A stretch of DNA of 6,823 nucleotides, from contig CAJPTS010000099.1 of the NCBI GenBank assembly GCA_905373625.1, forward strand, positions 1 to 6,823. Reading direction: 5' to 3'. Positions 1-6,035 of the stretch are shown in pieces. Both the position numbers and the translations under genes were made by a program. The stretch is from Bacteroidia bacterium. Its GTDB lineage: Bacteria > Bacteroidota > Bacteroidia > Bacteroidales > CAJPTX01. The notes beneath the pieces are model-generated. The model was not told where the DNA came from. It saw only the letters and a program-made list of their open reading frames with translations, and did no database searches. Every line of letters begins with the position of its first letter. Within the stretch, counting starts at the first letter, position 1.

Positions 1-959
1 TCGTGTAATAAGGCTTCTGTTTTCTGACTAATTCGGAGATTGAAGATTACACGGGCTACAGTTTCTCCGACTTCTTCGAGGAAGTGTATATCACGTTCAC
101 TGAAGTCCTCATTGAGAGAAGCGAATTCTATAACTCCCTGCAAGCGCTCATCTGTTATAAGGGGGACAAGTAGGATACTTTTGGGGCGTGCATCTCCTAA
201 AATCCCCGAGGTGATAGAGAAATAGTTTTCTGGGATTTCTGTTCTGTGAATAATTCCGCGTTCATAAGCACATTGCCCCACGAGTCCTTCTCCGAGAGCA
301 AATTCCAAATGATTTAATTTTTCTCGGTTATATGCATAGGTAGCTAAGCCGTGCAGACGTTCTTTTTCCTCATCGTAAAGAAAAAGTCCTCCTTGTACCA
401 CGTTAATGTACGCCACTAACTTTTTCAAGACTTCGTATCCTAACTCTTGGAGATTGGTGTACATTCGGAGCACATAGGCGACTTCGTCTTTTCCTCGCGT
501 CACCCAAGAGTGTTCATTTTCTTTCTGGGTATTAGCGAGCAGATTGTCGCGCATACGGAGCAATGATCGTCCGAGACGGTCATTTTCAACATCTTGCAGA
601 GCTAGCGTGGCATCATACTTACCATCGCCTATCGCCATCGCGAAATCAGCCTTTTCTTCTATACTCTGACTTTGGGTCATGTTTTCTTTTTCCAACTCGA
701 TGATATGCAAGGTGTTGCGCGACTGGATAAAGAGATAACCAAAGCCGATAAAAATAGGGAAAAAGTCTGTCAGGAATAGAATTGGCTGATGCAGGTGTAG
801 AGAGAATAACGATGCCATACCAAATTCTCCATTTAGTGCATCAGCCGCGAGGATCCAACTAAGTATGACAAGAAAAAAGCTTAAGCAAAAAAGTAGAACC
901 GCAACACCGATTTCACGGCGACGTAAATGCCAACGCCAAAACTTGAGGTCTGCTCCCAT
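1..959 (-). CDS. Two-TM, HAMP-like, GAF-domain membrane sensor protein, C-terminus cut off by window edge
   Basis: This reading frame is open from an ATG at 957-959 to the left edge (319 residues seen, no stop), so the C-terminus is missing. After a basic N-terminus (FWRWHLRRRE) there are two hydrophobic segments at about residues 17-39 and 56-78, joined by a short loop of about 16 residues, which leaves almost no periplasmic domain. Residues about 101-141 look like a HAMP-type second helix (AIGDGKYD, then DRLGRSLLRMRDNL). A GAF domain spans about 160-312, with ALGEGLVGQCAYERG, ITSGI and LLVPL. This GAF is clearly paralogous to that of the Cache-GAF-PAS sensor in the same run (shared AYNR.K, ALGEGLVG.CA.ER, ITSGI, LLVPL.TDE, GV.E.ASL). 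The start lies 15 bp after the stop of the preceding GAF gene, has no Shine-Dalgarno sequence, and makes this the sixth visible gene of the operon. The ligand is unknown. Whether a PAS, kinase or other output domain follows cannot be seen. The domain call is confident and the function is inferred. Confidence 0.85.
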   Translation of the reverse strand, partial: MGADLKFWRWHLRRREIGVAVLLFCLSFFLVILSWILAADALNGEFGMASLFSLHLHQPILFLTDFFPIFIGFGYLFIQSRNTLHIIELEKENMTQSQSIEEKADFAMAIGDGKYDATLALQDVENDRLGRSLLRMRDNLLANTQKENEHSWVTRGKDEVAYVLRMYTNLQELGYEVLKKLVAYINVVQGGLFLYDEEKERLHGLATYAYNREKLNHLEFALGEGLVGQCAYERGIIHRTEIPENYFSITSGILGDARPKSILLVPLITDERLQGVIEFASLNEDFSERDIHFLEEVGETVARVIFNLRISQKTEALLH

Positions 960-974
960 TGTAACCAACTTAAT

Positions 975-1763
975 TTAGGCTTTCTTTTCAAATTCTGCCG
1001 CGATGCGCTCCGTAAAGCGAATTAACATTTCACGCTCTTTCACATTTAGCGCCTTTACAAAAGCCAATTCAAATACACCACAACAGCAGTTTTCGTCTGG
1101 TAATATCAGCGGTATTATATAGATAGAACATGGTTTAGAGCTGCCGGTACCCGACGCCACAATTATCGTTTCACTCTCGACGTGGTCGATGTAAAGCGGT
1201 TCACGTTCTTTTACCACTTGTCCCAATAAGGTTTCACCGCTAACGAACTCTAGATCTTTTTGGGTATTAAAGTAAGCATAACGAGCAGCAAGCTGGAAGA
1301 CGTCGTCTTTGTTCTTTAGGAAAAAAAGTCCCTGCATCAATTGCCATTCTTTTCCCACGATCTGGAAATAGGATCCAATGTACGTGCTACGGTTATCTCC
1401 TTTAGTAGAAGCGAGCAGATCTTCTATTTGTTGTTCGATATTTCTTGTATCTATTTTTTCTTGCTCCTTTTGTGTATAGAGTATTTTCAATTCGCGTTCA
1501 AGTTCCTCTCTCTTCGTCATTAATGACTGTATCATTTTCTCGCTTTGTACGCGCCTGTTAATCTCGGTCCATATTATTTGGATCTGATATATCAGCAAGC
1601 TATTCAATGCTAACGCAAGTATAAGTATAAGCGCATAACTCAGCGTGAAACCATGACTTGGTTCAAAAGCGAGCAACGCTATGCCCCCACTAAATAGAAA
1701 GGAGAGTCCGATTAACAGATACTGTCGGATGCTACGCAACCTATTCACTTCACTCTTACGCAT
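975..1763 (-). CDS. Small two-TM, coiled-coil, GAF-domain membrane protein
   Basis: This gene encodes 262 residues. Two hydrophobic segments (about residues 13-33 and 41-63) are separated by a very short loop. A charged, predicted coiled-coil stretch follows at about 64-120 (KREELERELKIL and so on), and then a C-terminal GAF-like domain at about 121-260. The GAF is a diverged relative of the other two in this run: GETLLGQVVKERE stands where they have ALGEGLVG.CA.ER, and GVFELAF stands where they have GV.E.AS. The protein ends directly after the GAF, so there is no kinase, receiver or methyl-accepting output domain. It could be an accessory subunit that passes a cytoplasmic signal to a partner through its coil. 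Three consecutive cysteines (C226-C228) inside the GAF are unusual. The ATG start lies 6 bp after the cheB stop, with no Shine-Dalgarno sequence, and cotranscription is very likely. The ligand and exact function are not recognised. Confidence 0.82.
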   Translation of the reverse strand: MRKSEVNRLRSIRQYLLIGLSFLFSGGIALLAFEPSHGFTLSYALILILALALNSLLIYQIQIIWTEINRRVQSEKMIQSLMTKREELERELKILYTQKEQEKIDTRNIEQQIEDLLASTKGDNRSTYIGSYFQIVGKEWQLMQGLFFLKNKDDVFQLAARYAYFNTQKDLEFVSGETLLGQVVKEREPLYIDHVESETIIVASGTGSSKPCSIYIIPLILPDENCCCGVFELAFVKALNVKEREMLIRFTERIAAEFEKKA

Positions 1764-1769
1764 TTGTAA

Positions 1770-2330
1770 CTATTTCAAGTCATTCAAATATTTAATAATA
1801 CCCTCGGTCGTTAAGACGGCATCTACAGGCGTAAGTTGCAATGAAGCTTCTGTCATAGTCCGAACCTCACACTCCTTTGGGTCTTGCACCAAAGCTGTTC
1901 CGCCCATTTTCTTTAGACGTTGAAGCCCTAACGCGCCATCTTTGTTTGCTCCTGAGAGAATAATGCCCAAAGCGTGTTCGCGATATACACGCGCGACGGA
2001 AAAAAAAGATAAATCGATCGAGGGACGCGAATGGTTAACCACTTCTTCTGTAGAAAGCGAAAAGCGGTTTCCAAGTTCAACATATAAGTGGTAGTTTGCG
2101 GGTGCGAGATAAGCGATGCCGGGTCTAATGGTCTCTTTATCATTAGGCTCTTGCACGGGGATCGATGATCGGAGCGATAGGGCTTCGTCAAACCCCGATC
2201 TGACATGTTTGAGTCGATGCAAACACAATATAACAGGCAATGCAAAAGAGGTTGGTAATGCATGCAATATACGCACCACCACTTGAAAGCTTCCTGCCGA
2301 GCCACCAATTACTACCACTTTGTAACGCAC
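1770..2330 (-). CDS. cheB: CheB-type protein-glutamate methylesterase, catalytic domain only (no receiver domain)
   Basis: This 186-residue protein matches the C-terminal catalytic domain of CheB, which hydrolyses glutamyl methyl esters (and deamidates glutamines) on chemoreceptors. The catalytic triad can be assigned by motif: Ser11 in VIGGSAGS, His38 in LCLHRL and Asp131 in SGANKDGALGL. Other family landmarks are RPGIAYLAPANYH (about 69-81), HSRPSIDLSF (100-109) and a final VDAVLTTEGI segment. Typical CheB is about 350 residues, with an N-terminal receiver domain and linker. Both are absent here, and the ORF begins right at the first catalytic strand. In enteric CheB the receiver domain inhibits the catalytic domain until phosphorylated, so this form would need another control mechanism or be constitutively active (inference). 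The start is GTG, 3 bp after the stop of the CheR-like gene, with GGGAG overlapping that stop as a possible weak ribosome-binding site. The call is confident; the substrate is unknown. Confidence 0.92.
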   Translation of the reverse strand: MRYKVVVIGGSAGSFQVVVRILHALPTSFALPVILCLHRLKHVRSGFDEALSLRSSIPVQEPNDKETIRPGIAYLAPANYHLYVELGNRFSLSTEEVVNHSRPSIDLSFFSVARVYREHALGIILSGANKDGALGLQRLKKMGGTALVQDPKECEVRTMTEASLQLTPVDAVLTTEGIIKYLNDLK

Positions 2331-2333
2331 CGT

Positions 2334-3176
2334 TTACTCCCGTTTTCTATATATACTTTCCTCTTGGTTAAGTACTGTAAATGTACTACCATTCTGATAA
2401 CTATCCAAGCTCTCCTTTGTACCTAAGACGAGCACTCCCCTTGTTAATAACTTATCAAACAATACCTGCATGTTTCTCATACCCAATTGCAAATTAAAGT
2501 AGAGGAACTGATTACGACAGAGTATTAAATGGAATTTGGGATCTGCGCCCAATTTATACTCGGGAGCTAACCGAAAAAAATGAACATCATTTAACCAGTC
2601 AGGGTTAAATATCATTGCTTCGGGGGTTTCTGTAACGTAGTGCGAATACGAATTCGCGGCTTGTATTCGTTCGAAATTTGCCTCGTCAATTTCTCGTCTT
2701 CGTAGCGGCATTGCACAGTTCTTTACCTGCACTAGCGTATCTTCGCTTAGATAACTACACCAGATTTCAACGCGTGCTCGCAGTTTGAGTTCTTCCAGCG
2801 TGATAAGCAAAGAGTATAATTCTTCGCCCGTCCCATAAGCGGCTTGTAATATTCTCAATCTGTCATTCTGTGGCAATAACTGCGGAATTATCTCCTCTCG
2901 AAGGTGCAACCAAAAAGATGGATCGCGCAAAAGTTCTGTTGTAGGTGGCGTTAATTCTGCCAGTAATCTTTTATAAAAGATCCGATCCCCCCTTTCAAGC
3001 GTCTGACAGAGCACATCTAGGTCGCGCATGCTTAAGCGATTCATCGCCATAGCGACTCGACGGCTGAGGACTCCTAGATTAAAGTCCGTGAAGTCATCGC
3101 CATAGCCGTTACGAATCGAAGCAATAACGGCTCTAATTTCCTTTATTCCGAGACTTTGTACTTCCGAAGTAAACAT
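2334..3176 (-). CDS. Divergent CheR-like methyltransferase paralogue, possibly impaired in SAM binding
   Basis: This 280-residue protein aligns along its whole length with CheR. It has a helical N-terminal domain (about 1-75, with LSRRVAMAMNRL), then PTTELLRDPSFW (78-89), LQAAYGTGEELYS (110-122), LILCRNQFLYFN (217-228) and VLVLGTKES (248-256). Compared with the canonical CheR two genes upstream and with my recollection of Salmonella CheR, some SAM-contact positions are changed. The Asn of the N.T..FR motif is Pro78, and the Asp of the SDI motif (Asp154 in Salmonella) is Tyr142 in CSYLS. The motif Arg (R84) and the second Glu of GEE (E119) remain. The middle of the protein (about 150-210) aligns poorly. 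It may be a weakly active methyltransferase with a different target or a non-catalytic regulator; the sequence does not decide. It starts with ATG only 2 bp after the sensor stop and ends 3 bp before cheB, so it is certainly part of the operon. The fold call is confident and the activity is uncertain. Confidence 0.85.
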   Translation of the reverse strand: MFTSEVQSLGIKEIRAVIASIRNGYGDDFTDFNLGVLSRRVAMAMNRLSMRDLDVLCQTLERGDRIFYKRLLAELTPPTTELLRDPSFWLHLREEIIPQLLPQNDRLRILQAAYGTGEELYSLLITLEELKLRARVEIWCSYLSEDTLVQVKNCAMPLRRREIDEANFERIQAANSYSHYVTETPEAMIFNPDWLNDVHFFRLAPEYKLGADPKFHLILCRNQFLYFNLQLGMRNMQVLFDKLLTRGVLVLGTKESLDSYQNGSTFTVLNQEESIYRKRE

Positions 3177-3178
3177 TT

Positions 3179-5110
3179 TTATAGCTTCGTATCCAGCGAG
3201 AATTCGTTTTCGGCTTTAGGGAAAATAGGCATTAAATCTTGTGCGACCATATATATACTACTGCTTCCGTCTTGCGCTAGAGAGGTAAACGCAGCATAGA
3301 GAAGCGTTGTTTCTGATGTACGTAAGGACAATATCCTTGAGAGGGCGACGCCATGTAAGAGAGACTCCCAGATTGTCTTCAATGGTTCATTTTCGCCTTC
3401 TATAGAGGTTCGCACTTCTGCGACATCTAGGAATCGCAGCGTAGTAAGATCAGCAAACCCCAGACGGAGTAAATAGTCATTAAACTTCCTATTACCGCGT
3501 AAAAAGACGCCGTCCTCCGAGAATTCTGCATAGAATGTGGCTTGCTCTAGAACATTTGAAAGGACTTCGAACTCTTGTGTTCTTCGCGACATTTCATCTT
3601 GGGTAGCTTGCATTTCTTCCAAATTCTGCCGCATTTCTTCCTCTTGCGAACGCATTGCTTCGCGTTGTTCTTGTGACTGTCTTAACAACTCCGCAGTGCG
3701 TTGGTTTGTTTGTACTTGTTGTAATGTCTGAGCAATACTTACTGAGAGTAACTGGGCAAAAGCTACCATGTAAGGAGCAAACCCCTTTAAGGAAGCCAAC
3801 TCTAATACCCCGAGTAATGCCTCATCTGTTTTCAATGGGACAAGTAACAACTCCTTGGGTGGGACATTACCAATCCCAGATGTAATCTCACAATATTCGG
3901 GTGGCAAGACATCTATGTGTACTAATTCTCTCTCGATCGCACAAGTACCGACTAAGCCTTCCCCTAAGGCAAGATCCTGTTTTAAGTATTTTTTCCGATT
4001 ATAGGCAAAAGCCGAGACTAAATGCAGTACGGTACCTGTCTTCCGCTCTTCTGTCATGTACAATGCTCCTTGCAAAGCATCTAGATAGTTCACAATTCGC
4101 TTGAGAATAACATCAGCTAATTGCGCGATATCACTACTATTCTCGCGGAGCAATTTAGCAAACTCTGCCAAGCCTTCATTACTCCAACTGCGGATGCGTT
4201 CTTCTTCCTTAATGTGTGCAGCCTCTATTTCTTGTTTTCTTAAAGCTGCTCTGAGTTCTATGAGCGAGTTCCCTAATTCATCTCTATGCCCCAGTGGTTT
4301 ATAGTCCTGCGTCAGATCATTTGATGCAAGATGCCGCACAAAGGCAGACGTATATGCCAGTCCATCTATTACCCGATTTAGAGCCTCGGCAATATCTGTA
4401 ATACTCTTTTCTCCTTTCAATTCTAAGCGCGCAGGCAGACAACCTTCTGCTAAGGCCATAAGATCAGTCTGCAACAATTTATGAAAGCGCTCCTCGCGAT
4501 GCGTATAAAAACTCCACATCAGCCAGACAAGCAAGCTACCGACGATGAATAGAATCCAACTATACATTTTGATCCCGTTAAGGGTAGCATCAAAGACGGC
4601 ATCGGAGACCTCAATGGCAAGAAAACAGTCTAGATCTCGTACGTATGTAAATACGATTTTGCAGACTTGTGTTTCTCCTGTACCGAAATTAATCTCAATA
4701 TTCCCTCGACGGCTAGGCGTCGAGGCCATTTGCTCTAATACTTCTCGCGACAGTCGATCGCCGTCTCTAAAGAAGTGGAAATCAATACGCCCCGTCATTT
4801 GTACAACAAACGGATACCCCGTATCTCCGTACATGGGATCCCGAAAGAGGACTCTCAGTCGTTCATGTTGGACGGTGTCTAGACTTTTTAAGTCTAAGTG
4901 TAGCATTTCTAGGGTCTGCGAGAACTTGCTTGCAAAACTCTCTAATGTCTTGCTTAGCTGTTCATGGGCTTCTCGGTAGACCATGCGCTCATAGATATAT
5001 AAACAGACCCCGAGGAAGAGGACGAGTGTCCCGATGGTTAGGAGACGCAGCCGAATACGAATCCACAAACTTTGTAATGCGTCTCTGACGCGCAGAAATA
5101 TTTCCTTCAT
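3179..5110 (-). CDS. Cache, HAMP, GAF, coiled-coil and PAS transmembrane sensor without an output domain
   Basis: This gene encodes 643 residues. The order is TM1 (about 21-40); a periplasmic region of about 140 residues (41-181) with a single-Cache-like core, YGDTGYPFVVQMTGRIDFHF (94-113); TM2 (182-203); two HAMP-like units (about 205-253, and 254-292 with DELGNSLIELRAAL); a GAF domain (about 308-462, with ALGEGLVGTCAIERE and ITSGI); a Glu/Gln-rich coiled coil (about 463-515, with EEEMRQNLEEMQATQDEM); and a C-terminal PAS-like domain (about 516-625). No histidine kinase, receiver or MCP hairpin tip follows, although in Bacteroidota this kind of coil and PAS often precedes a kinase. I chose the ATG at 5108-5110, 4 bp after the cheR stop. 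A start 27 codons further upstream would overlap cheR by 77 bp and adds an unrelated Cys-rich leader. It probably senses a periplasmic small molecule plus a cytoplasmic GAF/PAS signal and is the likely in-operon client of CheR/CheB (inference). The architecture is confident; the ligand and partner are unknown. Confidence 0.88.
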   Translation of the reverse strand: MKEIFLRVRDALQSLWIRIRLRLLTIGTLVLFLGVCLYIYERMVYREAHEQLSKTLESFASKFSQTLEMLHLDLKSLDTVQHERLRVLFRDPMYGDTGYPFVVQMTGRIDFHFFRDGDRLSREVLEQMASTPSRRGNIEINFGTGETQVCKIVFTYVRDLDCFLAIEVSDAVFDATLNGIKMYSWILFIVGSLLVWLMWSFYTHREERFHKLLQTDLMALAEGCLPARLELKGEKSITDIAEALNRVIDGLAYTSAFVRHLASNDLTQDYKPLGHRDELGNSLIELRAALRKQEIEAAHIKEEERIRSWSNEGLAEFAKLLRENSSDIAQLADVILKRIVNYLDALQGALYMTEERKTGTVLHLVSAFAYNRKKYLKQDLALGEGLVGTCAIERELVHIDVLPPEYCEITSGIGNVPPKELLLVPLKTDEALLGVLELASLKGFAPYMVAFAQLLSVSIAQTLQQVQTNQRTAELLRQSQEQREAMRSQEEEMRQNLEEMQATQDEMSRRTQEFEVLSNVLEQATFYAEFSEDGVFLRGNRKFNDYLLRLGFADLTTLRFLDVAEVRTSIEGENEPLKTIWESLLHGVALSRILSLRTSETTLLYAAFTSLAQDGSSSIYMVAQDLMPIFPKAENEFSLDTKL

Positions 5111-5114
5111 CAGC

Positions 5115-5954
5115 TTAATCTTTACGCACATACACGTGAGACAAACGCTCAAATTTATTAGCCCATGAGCCGATAATAGACTCATGCACACCTAAGACAA
5201 GAATCCCCCCTGGGTATAAATTCCGATAAAAGACTTCAAAAAGACGGTTCTGAAGCGCAGCATTGAAATATATCAGGACGTTGCGACAAAAAATGATATC
5301 GTAGCGGACAAAAAACGGATTTACGCCCTTAACGAGGTCATTGCGTCTAAAAATAGGCTTTTGTCTGAGGTCGTCATGTATTTTTATAAGATCTTTTGCT
5401 TCGTCTATTTTGAGATATTTGGAGTAGGGGATGGCGAGTTTTTCCTCGTAGTTCAGGGGGTTAGTGTTTATGACTAGATCAAAATTATCCAAATAGGAGA
5501 GGTTGAATCGATAACGATATTCTCCTCTTTGCGCTGCAGCTAGAATCTTTGCGTTTATATCGCTAGCATAGACTCTCGCCTTATCATATAGTCCGAGCTC
5601 ATTCAGTAACATGAGGTTTGAATAGACTTCTTGCCCCATAGAACAGCCCGCATGCCAGATATTTAGGTAAGCTTGGGTTTTATATTTGGGGTAGATACGT
5701 GATCGGAGTAATAACCAAACTGATGGATCTCGGAATAACTCGCTTGTATTTACTGTAATTGCTTCAACAATTCGTTCGCCATAAGCAGGTTCTTGTGCTA
5801 AACGCTGAAGCAGCTCTTCAATGGTAATTTTCTCGTCATCGAGAACTTTATATAGTCTCCGACGCAAAGAGCGATCGGAATAATCACTCAAATCATAGGA
5901 AGTATATGCTCTGAGTGCCGCCACAAAACGAAACAAGTCATCCGAATTTTCCAC
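5115..5954 (-). CDS. cheR: CheR-type protein-glutamate O-methyltransferase
   Basis: This 279-residue protein is close to the usual CheR length of about 270-290. CheR transfers methyl groups from S-adenosylmethionine to receptor glutamates in the cytoplasm. The N-terminal helical domain (about 1-65, with DRSLRRRLYKVL) is followed by VNTSELFRDPSVW (68-80), the SAM-binding loop IWHAGCSMGQEVYS (99-112), YASDIN (129-134), DIIFCRNVLIYFN (219-231) and GGILVLGVHESI (249-260). The expected SAM-contact residues are present (N69, S71, R75, E109, D132). One Glu of the usual GEE is Gln108, while the next Glu, the one matching the known contact, is kept. The start is GTG (5952-5954). GAGG lies just 2 nt upstream, too close to be an ideal ribosome site, and no in-frame ATG exists before an upstream stop, so the exact start is less certain than the gene. 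It is the first gene of the run, separated by 81 bp from the ABC transporter gene and 4 bp from the sensor gene. There is no cheA, cheW or cheY alongside. Confidence 0.93.
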   Translation of the reverse strand: MENSDDLFRFVAALRAYTSYDLSDYSDRSLRRRLYKVLDDEKITIEELLQRLAQEPAYGERIVEAITVNTSELFRDPSVWLLLRSRIYPKYKTQAYLNIWHAGCSMGQEVYSNLMLLNELGLYDKARVYASDINAKILAAAQRGEYRYRFNLSYLDNFDLVINTNPLNYEEKLAIPYSKYLKIDEAKDLIKIHDDLRQKPIFRRNDLVKGVNPFFVRYDIIFCRNVLIYFNAALQNRLFEVFYRNLYPGGILVLGVHESIIGSWANKFERLSHVYVRKD

Positions 5955-6006
5955 TTCCTCAATTGTTTTATGACCGTTCTCCTCTCGCTACCTCTAATCT
6001 TCTTGC

Positions 6007-6014
6007 CAAAGTTA
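6007..6014 (-). promoter_or_regulatory. Candidate Bacteroidota-type -7 promoter element (TAACTTTG) upstream of cheR
   Basis: Read on the minus strand, the 81-bp gap between the ABC gene and cheR contains TAACTTTG, a perfect match to the TAnnTTTG -7 element known for Bacteroidota housekeeping promoters. Transcription would begin a few bases downstream, giving a leader of roughly 45 nt before the GTG start. No clear TTG/TTTG -33 element sits at the usual 19-21 nt upstream, so this is a moderate call. It is the only gap in the six-gene run with room for a promoter. Confidence 0.4.
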
Positions 6015-6035
6015 CCACATAAAGCGGTAAAGCGC

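Larger units (their letters stand above)
1..5954 (-). other. Putative six-gene CheR/CheB-sensor operon
   Basis: Six same-strand genes follow one another with gaps of 4, 2, 3, 6 and 15 bp: cheR, Cache-GAF-PAS sensor, cheR-like, cheB, small GAF protein, partial HAMP-GAF protein. No terminator-like hairpin or promoter-sized gap separates them, so one transcript starting in the gap at 5955-6035 is likely. The left end of the operon is not in the window. Joint transcription is inferred from spacing; the gene order is seen directly. Confidence 0.75.

Noticed and set aside
40..225. 61-codon plus-strand frame at the left end
   Set aside because: It is antisense to the GAF domain of the left partial gene, with a low-complexity Ser/Arg composition.
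1928..2308. 126-codon minus-strand frame overlapping cheB
   Set aside because: It is an out-of-frame reading within cheB, which has all catalytic motifs. The alternative product has no family features.
3179..3210. C-terminal CheR-docking pentapeptide (NWETF-like) on the sensor
   Set aside because: The protein ends in SLDTKL, without the Trp and Phe anchors of the known motif.
4545..4979. 144-codon open frame on the plus strand
   Set aside because: It lies antisense to the periplasmic and TM2 part of the sensor. The translation is Ser/Arg-rich with no recognisable domain, as expected of a shadow frame.
5111..5191. Extended N-terminus for the Cache-GAF-PAS sensor starting at 5191 (27 extra residues)
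   Set aside because: It would overlap cheR by 77 bp, and the extra Cys-rich leader matches no family feature. The ATG at 5108-5110 gives a normal positive N-terminus before TM1 and a 4-bp gap.
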